Assembly (NCBI GenBank): GCA_021809235.1
Contig: JAKBAG010000048.1
Span: 1 to 15,351 of the forward strand
Direction: 5' to 3'
Source of the DNA: Acidobacteriota bacterium
Lineage (GTDB): Bacteria; Acidobacteriota; Terriglobia; Terriglobales; Acidobacteriaceae
DNA: 15,351 nt
Position numbers and translations under genes: made by a program. Below are positions 7,081-14,165 of the stretch, one piece after another; positions within the stretch are counted from its first letter, which is position 1, and each line of letters begins with the position of its first letter. Under the pieces are notes generated by a model, which was given only the letters and a program-made list of their open reading frames with translations, was not told the origin of the DNA and ran no database searches.

Positions 7081-8166
7081 TCAGAGCGCTGCTGCGCCGC
7101 TTACGATTTCAATGATTTCCTTGGTGATGGCTGCCTGACGCACACGGTTCATATACAACGTGAGCGAGTCAATCATCTCTGATGCGTTGTTGGTGGCTGC
7201 ATCCATGGCTGTCATGCGTGCCGCATGCTCGGCTGCAACCGACTCTGCCAGTGAGTGAAAGAGCATCGCCGCCACATACGAGGGCAGCAGGCCGTTCAAA
7301 AGCTCCGTGGCCGGCTGCTCATAGATGTAGTCCACATCCGAGGTGCCAAAGTGGGCAGCTTCCTCGTCGGCCTCGCTCGTATCCTCCGCAAACGGAGAAA
7401 TGCCCGCCTCCGCTGCAACGGTCGCAGCATACTGGCGCTCCTCTGCGGTCTGCTCCGTGGCGCCAACGATGACATGACTTCCGGGCTCAATCAGAGGCAG
7501 CAGGCGCTCGGTGACGACGCGCTGCTGGATCACGGATTTGAACTCGTTGTAGACAACGTAGCAGGCATCGATCTCCGCGTGGGTGTAGCGTCGGATGATC
7601 TCTTCGGCCAGTTCCCGCACGACGCGATGGTTGAGCTTTTCCAGCAGTCCGGGATGGTCGCCAACCACTTCAATCCGCGATTTGCGACGACGGACATGAT
7701 GCGTCAGGGGAGATCCATCGGCTGGATTTTCCGACTGCACGACGTCATGCGTGGCTACGCCGTAACGGCGGCGCATCTGGTCCCGTGCCTTTCGGCCAAT
7801 CGCCTCAATATCCACTTCCTTGTCCTCACAGAGTGCAAGAAACTGGTGGCTGGCCTTGAGAATGTTGGTATTGAATGCTCCGGCAAACCCCTTGTCGCCG
7901 CTGATGATGACCAGCAGGATACGCTTTTCCGGGCGCACGGCAAAGAGCGGATGGCGCAGGTTGCCCGTATTCGGATCGAGCACCTCAATGCGGCGCTTCA
8001 GGGATGCCAGTACGCTGGCAATCCGTTGCGCATACGGCCGCGCCGCCAGCGCACGATCCTGGGCGCGACGAAGTTTGGCCGCCGAGACCATTTTCATCGC
8101 GCGAGTGATCTGCCGCGTGCTTTTCACGCTTCGGATGCGTCGTCGAAGATCCAGTACGTTCGCCAT
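7081..8166 (-). CDS. atpG: F-type ATP synthase subunit gamma, with two insertions
   Basis: This is the rotating central shaft of F1. The N-terminal helix is canonical (RIRSVKSTRQITRAMKMVSA, residues 11-30), as are SGDKGFAGAFNTN (89-101) and the C-terminal helix ending TKEIIEIVSGAAAL. At 361 residues it is about 70 longer than the usual 285-300. By comparison with the E. coli protein as I recall it, the excess falls in two places. About 24 residues follow GVATHDVV (roughly 144-168, basic, containing HHVRRRKSR). About 35-40 residues lie between LLPLIEPG and DYIYEQPATELL (roughly 230-275, Ala/Glu/Asp-rich, no cysteine). The second site is where chloroplast and cyanobacterial gamma carry their regulatory insert. 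The gene starts 3 nt after the atpA stop with no strong ribosome site of its own, which suggests translational coupling. Confidence 0.96.
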   Translation of the reverse strand: MANVLDLRRRIRSVKSTRQITRAMKMVSAAKLRRAQDRALAARPYAQRIASVLASLKRRIEVLDPNTGNLRHPLFAVRPEKRILLVIISGDKGFAGAFNTNILKASHQFLALCEDKEVDIEAIGRKARDQMRRRYGVATHDVVQSENPADGSPLTHHVRRRKSRIEVVGDHPGLLEKLNHRVVRELAEEIIRRYTHAEIDACYVVYNEFKSVIQQRVVTERLLPLIEPGSHVIVGATEQTAEERQYAATVAAEAGISPFAEDTSEADEEAAHFGTSDVDYIYEQPATELLNGLLPSYVAAMLFHSLAESVAAEHAARMTAMDAATNNASEMIDSLTLYMNRVRQAAITKEIIEIVSGAAAL

Positions 8167-8169
8167 GCT

Positions 8170-9699
8170 TTACGCCGTTGCCGCCTTCGCAGCCTGATAG
8201 TTGGCCGAGTATTCCTTCAACGCGGCATGGACCCGCGTCTTGATCTCATCGTCAAGCTGCTTCTTGCTGCCCAGGTCGGCAAGCAGAGCTGTCTGTGCCG
8301 TGTCCAGATAGCGCAGCAGTCCGTCTTCAAAGGCGCGAATCTCTTCGACAGGAATCGGATCGAGATAGCCTTGGGTACCGGCAAAGAGGACAAAGACCTG
8401 CTGCTGCCAGGTGAGCGGCTGGAACTGCGGCTGCTTCAGCAGCTCCGTCAGGCGCTGTCCTCGGCTGAGCTGCTTCTGCGTCAGCGGATCAAGATCGGAG
8501 CCAAACTGCGCAAAGGCTGCCAGCTCACGGTACTGTGCCAGATCAAGCTTCAACGTGGAGCCCACCTGCTTGGTGGCCTTGATCGCCGCCGAGAAGCCGA
8601 CACGGCTGACCGACAGACCCACGTTCACGGCGGGACGGATGCCCGAGTTAAACAGATCCGTCTCGAGGAAGATCTGGCCGTCGGTAATCGAAATTACGTT
8701 GGTCGGAATGTAGGCGGAAACATCGCCTGCCTGGGTTTCCACAACAGGCAGCGCCGTCAGCGATCCGCCACCATTCTTTTCGCTCATCTTGGACGAGCGC
8801 TCCAGAAGGCGCGAGTGAAGATAGAAAACATCGCCCGGATATGCTTCGCGACCCGGAGGACGCCGGAGCAGCAGGGAGATTTCGCGATAGGCCATGGCGT
8901 GCTTGGACAGATCGTCATAGATCACCAGAGCGTGACGGCCTGTATCGCGGAAATACTCACCCATCGCGGTGGCCGCGTAGGGAGCAAGATAGAGCAGCGG
9001 CGCCGGCTCTGAGGCCGAGGCGGCAACGATGATCGTGTGCCCCATGGCACCGGCTTCGGTCAGCGTCTGTACCACCTGGGCAATCGACGAACGCTTTTGA
9101 CCAATCGCGCAGTAGATGCAGATCAGATTGTTCTTTGCGTTGTTGATAATGGTGTCGATGGCGACGGCTGTCTTGCCCGTCTGTCGGTCGCCGATGATGA
9201 GTTCGCGCTGGCCGCGGCCAATCGGAATCATGGAGTCAATTGCCTTGATGCCGGTCGCCATGGGCTCACGTACCGGCTGGCGGTCAATGATGCCGGGAGC
9301 AAGCCGCTCGACCGGCAGCGATCCTGCAGCCTGAATCGGACCCTTGCCATCGATGGGAGCACCCAGGGCATTGACCACGCGGCCAATCATGCCCTCGCCT
9401 ACCGGCACGCTGAGAATCTTGCCTGTCCGGCGCACGGTGTCGCCTTCGGATAGCTCAGTGTAGTCGCCAAGGAGCACAGCGCCCACCTGATCTTCTTCCA
9501 GGTTCATGGCGAGGCCGGCAACATCATGCGGGAAGGCAAGAAGTTCGCCTGCCATCACTTTGTCCAGGCCGTGAATGCGGGCAATGCCATCGCCGAGGGA
9601 GATAATCGAGCCAACTTCATCCACGCGCATCTTGGCGTCGTAGTTGGCGATCTGTTCGCGGAGTATCTTCGAGATTTCGTCTGCCTGAATGGGCACCAT
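8170..9699 (-). CDS. atpA: F-type ATP synthase subunit alpha
   Basis: This 509-residue protein is the regulatory nucleotide-binding subunit of F1, three copies per enzyme, alternating with beta. The P-loop GDRQTGKT is at 170-177. Later come the conserved YDDLSKHAMAYREISLLLRR segment, the PGREAYPGDVFYLHSRLLER stretch, and VGLSVSRVGFSAA, which carries the arginine that reaches into the beta catalytic site. The N-terminal MVPIQADEISKILREQI is the part that contacts delta. Length is normal. The start at 9699 is backed by AGGAAGAG 4 nt upstream (9704-9711). Unlike its neighbours it is separated from the gene before it (atpH) by 82 nt, so it appears to be initiated independently. Confidence 0.98.
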   Translation of the reverse strand: MVPIQADEISKILREQIANYDAKMRVDEVGSIISLGDGIARIHGLDKVMAGELLAFPHDVAGLAMNLEEDQVGAVLLGDYTELSEGDTVRRTGKILSVPVGEGMIGRVVNALGAPIDGKGPIQAAGSLPVERLAPGIIDRQPVREPMATGIKAIDSMIPIGRGQRELIIGDRQTGKTAVAIDTIINNAKNNLICIYCAIGQKRSSIAQVVQTLTEAGAMGHTIIVAASASEPAPLLYLAPYAATAMGEYFRDTGRHALVIYDDLSKHAMAYREISLLLRRPPGREAYPGDVFYLHSRLLERSSKMSEKNGGGSLTALPVVETQAGDVSAYIPTNVISITDGQIFLETDLFNSGIRPAVNVGLSVSRVGFSAAIKATKQVGSTLKLDLAQYRELAAFAQFGSDLDPLTQKQLSRGQRLTELLKQPQFQPLTWQQQVFVLFAGTQGYLDPIPVEEIRAFEDGLLRYLDTAQTALLADLGSKKQLDDEIKTRVHAALKEYSANYQAAKAATA

Positions 9700-9703
9700 G
9701 CTG

Positions 9704-9711
9704 CTCTTCCT
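9704..9711 (-). promoter_or_regulatory. Strong ribosome binding site of atpA
   Basis: AGGAAGAG lies 4 nt before the atpA ATG in the only long gap of the operon. A small GC hairpin (9726-9729 with 9733-9736) sits just upstream. Independent initiation would suit the three-copy alpha subunit after single-copy delta; that role is inferred. Confidence 0.5.
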
Positions 9712-9781
9712 GTTCTTTGAGCTTCCCCCTGCGGGGTGCTGACTGCAAAATCCAATCTTCCTGCCAGGCTCTGCCGCGCAG

Positions 9782-10321
9782 CTATTGCGCGTTCAGCGCC
9801 TCCTTCAAACGATGCACGCGTCCAAGCAACGAACCGTCGTAGACGGCCGAACCCACACGCACAACCACCCCACCCAAAATGGACGGATCCGTGCGGAACG
9901 AGGCGCGAATCCTGGCCCCGGCCAACCCGGATACTTTTTCCACCAGTCGCTCCTGATCCGCAGCGTCCAGCTCACGCGCGGTCAGGATATCGGCTTCCGC
10001 CACACCCTGCCGTGCCTGCCACCAGGAACGGAAAGTGGAAACCACCTCATCCAAAGCGGCAATCCGACCATGCTCAATGAGCACAGCAACCAGATTGCGC
10101 ACGATCGGCATCAGCTGCAAGGATGCGCTGAGACGATCGAGCACAGCCAGTTTCTGCTCGGATGGAACAGAGGGATCAGCCATGACCTCACGCAACTCCG
10201 AACTCTTGGCCCATGCAGCCATTAATCCGTCCAGCTGGGACTCAATCTGGGCATCAGTTACGCCGGCAGCCACCAGAACATCTGCAAAAGCCCGCGCATA
10301 ACGGGCAGCAAAGAGCGACAT
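9782..10321 (-). CDS. atpH: F-type ATP synthase subunit delta
   Basis: This 179-residue protein is the peripheral-stalk subunit that joins the top of F1 (alpha N-termini) to the b subunits. The N-terminal domain begins MSLFAARYARAFADVLVAAG, the usual start. The C-terminal family signature is present as DPSILGGVVVRVGSAVYDGS (about residues 144-163), followed by LLGRVHRLKEAL. Length is normal. Its ATG shares one base with the atpF stop (TGATG at 10319-10323), so translation is probably coupled. The 82 nt after it contain no gene. Confidence 0.96.
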   Translation of the reverse strand: MSLFAARYARAFADVLVAAGVTDAQIESQLDGLMAAWAKSSELREVMADPSVPSEQKLAVLDRLSASLQLMPIVRNLVAVLIEHGRIAALDEVVSTFRSWWQARQGVAEADILTARELDAADQERLVEKVSGLAGARIRASFRTDPSILGGVVVRVGSAVYDGSLLGRVHRLKEALNAQ

Positions 10322-11049
10322 CAGTTCCCGCCTCCGTTCCCGCCGGAGCGGACAAAGTCATCGATAAGCGCGCGATCCTGTTCGGCTGAGATCGCAAGCC
10401 CTGAAACAGCCTTCTCAATCGCCAGGTTGGCCGCAAAGAGTCGCAACTCACGCTGGGCCTGCGCCGCCGCACTTTCAATTTCCTGCCCTGCCGCCGCCAG
10501 AATCCGCGCAGCTTCTTCCTGAACAGCACTTCGATGGCGGGCCTCGTCGGCCTCCATCTCCTGCGCCACCTGACGCCGAATCGACTCAATCTCCGCACCC
10601 AGGTCGCCAAGCTGCGCCTTGAGTGTTGCCAGCTGCTGATTGGCCTGCTCGGTCGCTTTGCGCGTGGAATCAAACTCTTCCCGCAACTGCTGCGAACGAC
10701 GCCGCAGGACACCCGGAAGGATACGCGCCAGCGGAATCAGAATCGCCAGGGCAAGGATCAGGAAGTTAATCGCTTCGAAGGTCCGTGCAGCGCTCTCCGT
10801 GCTGGTATGAAACGAATGGGCAATCCAGCGAACTGTGGCCGAGTGCCGGTAGACATCGTTGGGATCTTCCTCGGCAGCGGAAGCGGCATGGCCGGCCTGC
10901 GCGCCAGAGGCTGCAGCAGGAGCAGGATTCTCCACAGCCTGCGCGCGCGCAGGAGTAGCTGCAGTTAGGGCCGCAAACAGCATCCAGGCTGCGAGAGCCA
11001 GCAGCGAGAACCAACCTTTCAATGAGCGGGAAGCGATACGAGAAGCCAT
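10321..11049 (-). CDS. atpF: F-type ATP synthase subunit b, with a signal-peptide-like N-terminal extension
   Basis: The C-terminal 130 residues are a typical b subunit: one transmembrane helix (about 94-113, INFLILALAILIPLARILP) and a long charged right-handed coiled coil ending near EKAVSGLAISAEQDRALI. The family usually places the membrane helix at the N-terminus and is about 160 residues long; this protein has 242. The extra 90 residues begin with basic residues and a hydrophobic stretch (about 12-31), then TPARAQA, a good signal peptidase site, followed by an Ala/Pro-rich linker and a polar segment (NDVYRHSATVRW). Cleavage would leave a periplasmic N-terminal tail, consistent with the known N-out, C-in topology of b. 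The ATG overlaps the stop of the upstream b' gene (TAATG at 11047-11051). No other start lies near the membrane helix. Confidence 0.9.
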   Translation of the reverse strand: MASRIASRSLKGWFSLLALAAWMLFAALTAATPARAQAVENPAPAAASGAQAGHAASAAEEDPNDVYRHSATVRWIAHSFHTSTESAARTFEAINFLILALAILIPLARILPGVLRRRSQQLREEFDSTRKATEQANQQLATLKAQLGDLGAEIESIRRQVAQEMEADEARHRSAVQEEAARILAAAGQEIESAAAQAQRELRLFAANLAIEKAVSGLAISAEQDRALIDDFVRSGGNGGGN

Positions 11050-11513
11050 TAACGAACACCTCCCGCAGAAGCAGATTCCGGCAAAATAGCCCGAACCACC
11101 TGCATGGCAAGGTCATCGGCACTGGCCAGCAGGGACTGTCGTGCGGAAGCCACTTCCGCAGAAAGCGCCGCTCGGGCGCGCTCCACGCGAATGGCAGCCT
11201 GATCCCGAGCTTCAGCCAGAGCAGCCTCACGCTCGGAGGCCCACTGCTGCAGCTTTTGTTCCCGTGCCCGGAAGATCTCAGCGCGCGCCTGCCGCAACTG
11301 CTCGGCATAGTCGGCTGCACGCGTCTCGGCCTCAGCGATGGCCTTCTGCGCATCTTCCACGGCTCCCAGCGTACGGGCGCGGCGCTCAGCCAGCGTCCTG
11401 CGCAGCGGGGTATGAACCAGGATCTGATACGCAATCACGAGAAAGAGAAAGAGAAGAAGCGTCGGCACTGAACCGAGTAGAAGCCCACCGACCTGAAGGA
11501 TGATGTCCTGCAT
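11049..11513 (-). CDS. atpF: F-type ATP synthase subunit b' (second b-type subunit)
   Basis: This 154-residue protein has the ordinary b architecture: an N-terminal membrane helix (about 8-32, containing GSVPTLLLFLFLVIAYQILV), then a basic turn (HTPLRRTLAERRAR) and an Ala/Glu/Arg-rich coiled coil to the end. It differs clearly from the next gene, so the enzyme very likely uses a b'b heterodimer as its peripheral stalk, as in alphaproteobacteria and cyanobacteria. It is the first gene of the operon. The nearest ribosome site, GGAAGG, is 12 nt upstream of the ATG, somewhat far. The symbol follows usage for b-type subunits; atpF' or atpX would serve equally. Confidence 0.9.
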   Translation of the reverse strand: MQDIILQVGGLLLGSVPTLLLFLFLVIAYQILVHTPLRRTLAERRARTLGAVEDAQKAIAEAETRAADYAEQLRQARAEIFRAREQKLQQWASEREAALAEARDQAAIRVERARAALSAEVASARQSLLASADDLAMQVVRAILPESASAGGVR

Positions 11514-11564
11514 GAAAAATGTCGACCTTCCGATTCAAGCCTAAGATCCACTCGGGAACGCATT

Positions 11565-11593
11565 GTTGTAACAAGCTGGAAGTGCCTTGTCAA
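11565..11593 (-). promoter_or_regulatory. Promoter of the atp operon
   Basis: The minus strand shows a perfect TTGACA (11588-11593), exactly 17 nt, then TACAAC (11565-11570, four of six matches to the -10 consensus). Transcription would begin near 11558, giving a leader of about 45 nt before b'. Both boxes lie in small inverted repeats (TTGT-TG-ACAA and TTGTT-AC-AACAA), which could be a regulator site or chance. Confidence 0.6.
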
Positions 11594-11708
11594 CAAAGAG
11601 ATACCCGCAGGAGCGCAAGCAGAGAATTCGCGAGCACCAGAATCGGGGCTACTCTGCGAATTTCTATTGCGTTTCCCTGAAATCGGCTTATGCTTAGAGT
11701 ATCACCTA

Positions 11709-11777
11709 GACCCGGTTCTGGGTCCAGCGGGCTGCGGAAATTCGGGAAAGCACCTCCACTCCCATCTTTCGCAGCCC
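11709..11777 (-). other. Two adjacent predicted hairpins downstream of hflX
   Basis: On the minus strand, GGGCTGCG (11770-11777) pairs perfectly with CGCAGCCC (11729-11736). The stem extends inward by AAA/TTT across one bulged base, and an inner GGGA/TCCC pairing closes a large loop. Five nucleotides beyond the outer stem, GACCC (11720-11724) pairs with GGGTC (11709-11713) around a 6-nt loop. Neither is followed by a T run, so an intrinsic terminator is doubtful. It could be a 3' end stabiliser for hflX mRNA, a Rho-type end, or a small RNA. Confidence 0.35.
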
Positions 11778-11868
11778 ACCTTATTTTCAGGAAACAATCC
11801 AGCCAGTTCCAGGCAGATATCGAGCTGCCTGTTCGGAGCTCCCTGCCGGCCGCGCACAGCATGCGCCT

Positions 11869-13335
11869 TTAAGCGTCGGAGTTGCTGGATTTTTTCGGCA
11901 AAAGCTTCCTGGATTTGCCCAGCCACCCCAAAAGCGAGGCAGGAGCGCGCACCCGCAAATGCACCCTGTCTCCGGCATATTCCCGGCTGAGGATGACGGC
12001 CCCGGCTTCCAGGGCCGCAAGTGCGGCGCCCTCTGCCTGGCCCATTTCAAGCTCAATCTCCTGGATGGGATCACTGGTCAGGGCGGCATCCATTGCCTTC
12101 AGCAACGCTGGTATCCCCGCTCCGGTCCGCGCTGATACCGTGACTGGACCCGACGGGCATTCCCGGCCGGTCTGGGTCGCATCGGTTTGGGTCAGATCGG
12201 TTTGAATCTTCGGGACAAGATCTGCCTTGTTCCACACCTCGATGCGGGGAATATCCAGGGCTCCCAGCTCACCCAGGACTCGTTCGACCTGTACCTTCTG
12301 TTCGATAAAGTCCGGCGAGGAGAGGTCCCGGACATGGAGCAGCAGTTCTGCCTGCTCCACCTCTTCCAGAGTGGCTCGAAAGCTGGTTACCAGCATATGC
12401 GGTAGATTCCGAATGAAGCCCACAGTGTCGGAAAGCAGAACGCGTCGGCGGCTGGGTAGCTCCATCGCCCGCAGCTTGGGATCCAGCGTGGCAAACATGC
12501 GCGAGGAAGCCAGCACATCGGCTCCGGTCAGCTGGCGGAAGAGCGTACTTTTGCCCGCATTGGTATAGCCCACCAGCGCAACGGTAGGAACGGGGACTGC
12601 TTCCCGCCGTCGACGCTGCTGCCGGCGCACCCGGCGCACGTCCTCCAACTGTTGGCGCAGATGCACCAGCCTGCGTTGGATTCGGCGACGGTCCATCTCC
12701 AGCTGTGTTTCACCGGGCCCGCGAGTACCGATGCCGCCGCCAAGCTGCGACATCATGCGCCCCTGCCCGGCCAGCCGGGGCAGCAGATACTCCAGCTGCG
12801 CGCATTCCACCTGCAGATGACCTTCCCGGGTCCGTGCACGACTGGCAAAGATATCCAGAATCAGCTGTGTGCGGTCCAGAACCCGGCACTGCAAGTGCTT
12901 CTCCAGATTGCGGAACTGTGTGGGCGTCAATTCATGATCAAAAAGTACGAGATCAGCAGCGTAATGCTGCACGATGCCACGAATCTCCTCCACCTTGCCG
13001 GCACCTATCAGCGTTGCCGCGTCCGGCTGCGGACGGCGCTGTGTGACTTCGGCAACGATCTCCGCCCCTGCACTCAGGACCAGTTCACGGAATTCTGCCA
13101 GCAACTCACTGTCCGCAATGGAATGCAAGGGATTCGCGGATTCCAGAGCCGACTCTTCCCTATGCGCAACGGGCGCAGACGGCGGAGCATCTGCGGCAAC
13201 AGACACCGCATCCTCCCCTGCTGCAGCTTGCTCGGCCTGCATCTCTGCGACCGCACGTGCGCGCTGCGCTGCTGGAAGCTGCGCGTTGGTCCGCCGGGAA
13301 ATCTCGAGTCCAACGAGGATGGCGCGTTCCGTCAT
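11869..13335 (-). CDS. hflX: GTPase HflX (ribosome-associated)
   Basis: HflX binds the 50S subunit and splits stalled or stressed ribosomes using GTP. The N-terminal HflX domain carries LIGAGKVEEI (109-118) and the family hallmark GGGIGTRGPGETQLE (199-213), followed by an Arg-rich helical linker. The G domain shows GYTNAGKST (256-264), DTVGF (303-307), NKAD (369-372) and SARTG (401-405). Length is 488, against 426 in E. coli. The excess includes an Ala/Glu-rich segment near residues 28-68 and a short TQTD-type repeat just after NKAD (about 377-389). The start at 13335 follows AGGTGGAG. It lies 145 nt downstream of hfq on the same strand, the usual hfq-hflX order. All nucleotide-binding motifs are intact. 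Confidence 0.96.
   Translation of the reverse strand: MTERAILVGLEISRRTNAQLPAAQRARAVAEMQAEQAAAGEDAVSVAADAPPSAPVAHREESALESANPLHSIADSELLAEFRELVLSAGAEIVAEVTQRRPQPDAATLIGAGKVEEIRGIVQHYAADLVLFDHELTPTQFRNLEKHLQCRVLDRTQLILDIFASRARTREGHLQVECAQLEYLLPRLAGQGRMMSQLGGGIGTRGPGETQLEMDRRRIQRRLVHLRQQLEDVRRVRRQQRRRREAVPVPTVALVGYTNAGKSTLFRQLTGADVLASSRMFATLDPKLRAMELPSRRRVLLSDTVGFIRNLPHMLVTSFRATLEEVEQAELLLHVRDLSSPDFIEQKVQVERVLGELGALDIPRIEVWNKADLVPKIQTDLTQTDATQTGRECPSGPVTVSARTGAGIPALLKAMDAALTSDPIQEIELEMGQAEGAALAALEAGAVILSREYAGDRVHLRVRAPASLLGWLGKSRKLLPKKSSNSDA
12168..12212 (-). repeat. Three tandem 15-bp repeats inside hflX
   Basis: Three successive 15-bp units on the plus strand begin cggtctgggtc (12168), cggtttgggtc (12183) and cggtttgaatc (12198), the third diverged. 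In the protein they give five-residue steps (IQTDL, TQTDA, TQTGR) between the NKAD and SA motifs. The length keeps the reading frame, so expansion or loss would be tolerated. Confidence 0.6.
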
Positions 13336-13405
13336 AGCTCCACCTGAACGTATGGATACCGGTCATTCCGCCGAACCGACAAGCAAACGCTATCTGGAAA
13401 ACGAG

Positions 13406-13428
13406 CCCCGGAGCAATGATCCCCGGGG
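13406..13428 (-). terminator. Weak hairpin between hfq and hflX
   Basis: CCCCGG (13406-13411) pairs with CCGGGG (13423-13428) around an 11-nt loop, and on the minus strand TTTT follows after a few bases. It could partly terminate hfq transcripts so that less hflX is made. The large loop and offset T run make this uncertain. Confidence 0.3.
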
Positions 13429-13480
13429 TATCGCAATCTTTGCCATCCGCGGTCCACGGTGACAGATGCCGACGTCTGCA

Positions 13481-13774
13481 TCAGCTATGGCTGGCTTGGG
13501 TACCTGGCGCCACGGGAGGTGCGGGAGATGCAGCAGCGGGACGATGGTCTCCGCCATGCATGACCGTCCGGTTGCTCACTACGGTGGATATGGCGTGCTT
13601 GAAGATCAACTGCTCCTGATTGTTGTTCTCCAGCAGGACCGAGTACTTGTCAAAAGACCGGATGCGGCCTGTGAGCTTGACGCCGCTGACAAGATAAATC
13701 GTGATGGGGGTTTTATCCTTGCGAACGGTATTCAGGAACGTATCCTGAATGTTCTGTGCCGGCTTGTTTTCCAT
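13481..13774 (-). CDS. hfq: RNA chaperone Hfq
   Basis: This 97-residue Sm-like protein forms a hexameric ring that pairs small RNAs with mRNAs. The Sm1 part reads NIQDTFLNTVRKDKTPITIY, with Q10 and D11 matching the proximal-face residues of E. coli Hfq. The Sm2 part ends in FKHAISTVV (58-66), the family signature, with K59 and H60 in the usual places. Rim residues are RK rather than RR. The short C-terminal tail (about 70-97) is Pro/Ala/His-rich and probably disordered. An in-frame ATG at 13807 would add 11 residues, but the ATG at 13774 has AGGAGAT 6 nt upstream and aligns with family starts. It precedes hflX. A possible -10 (TCTAAT, 13796-13801) lies just upstream without a clear -35. Confidence 0.96.
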   Translation of the reverse strand: MENKPAQNIQDTFLNTVRKDKTPITIYLVSGVKLTGRIRSFDKYSVLLENNNQEQLIFKHAISTVVSNRTVMHGGDHRPAAASPAPPVAPGTQASHS

Positions 13775-14165
13775 GTGCCGATCTCCTGTCCTCAAATTAG
13801 ACTGCATGGTTACACCGTGGGTTGACCTGATTCCGGAAAATCGCCGCCAGAAAACTCAGTACAGCGAGGTAGCGATGCAGATTGCGTGCGCGAATCCCGC
13901 TGCATGCGGTAACACAAACACTATAGGCGGTACCCCCTGTGGCAAACAAGGCACATGGCTCAAACCGGCAATCAATTCAATCGAACTTTTATCCAGTCGC
14001 ATACAATTGTCAGTTGACTCGGCAGTCTGTCAGGACTGTTCTAAGATGAATTTATGGGGAATTCGGGCCACGGTCTTCCCCACGATCCTCGGTCGCTGCT
14101 GCCGATAGAACCATGGAATCAGATAAGCAGCATGCACCGAATTTCTGCCCGCGAGCCAGCCACTG
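13775..14165. other. Divergent intergenic region between hfq and the aminotransferase gene
   Basis: These 391 bp separate genes transcribed away from each other, so both promoters should lie here. Toward hfq I see only a -10-like TCTAAT (13796-13801). Toward the aminotransferase a weak pair is TCGGCA (14019-14024), 17 nt, TAAGAT (14042-14047). It overlaps a small inverted repeat, CAGTC/GACTG (14023-14027 and 14034-14038), which could be an operator. I find no tRNA and no convincing small gene; short plus-strand frames at 14046 and 14112 have no ribosome site. Confidence 0.4.
13781..13787 (-). promoter_or_regulatory. Ribosome binding site that fixes the hfq start at 13774
   Basis: AGGAGAT lies 6 nt before the ATG at 13774 on the minus strand. 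The alternative ATG at 13807 has no comparable site and would add residues the family lacks. Confidence 0.65.

Larger units (their letters stand above)
11514..11868. other. Intergenic region between hflX and the atp operon
   Basis: These 355 bp hold the atp promoter and two inverted repeats (11709-11724 and 11729-11777). The open frames that cross it (for example 11590-11862 minus, starting right after the hflX stop) lack good ribosome sites and protein-like composition, so I do not call them. No standard intrinsic terminator with a T run follows hflX. Confidence 0.5.

Noticed and set aside
5952..7115. Plus-strand open frame of 387 codons
   Set aside because: It is antisense to atpD, and its protein is unlike any known family.
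7255..9012. Plus-strand open frame of 585 codons
   Set aside because: It runs antisense across atpG and atpA, both of which are certain. Long antisense frames are common opposite high-GC genes.
11590..11862. Minus-strand 90-codon frame directly after hflX
   Set aside because: There is no real ribosome site, the composition is not protein-like, and it runs through the hairpins and the atp promoter.
13775..14165. tRNA or CRISPR in the hfq divergent region
   Set aside because: I found no cloverleaf and no regularly spaced repeats.
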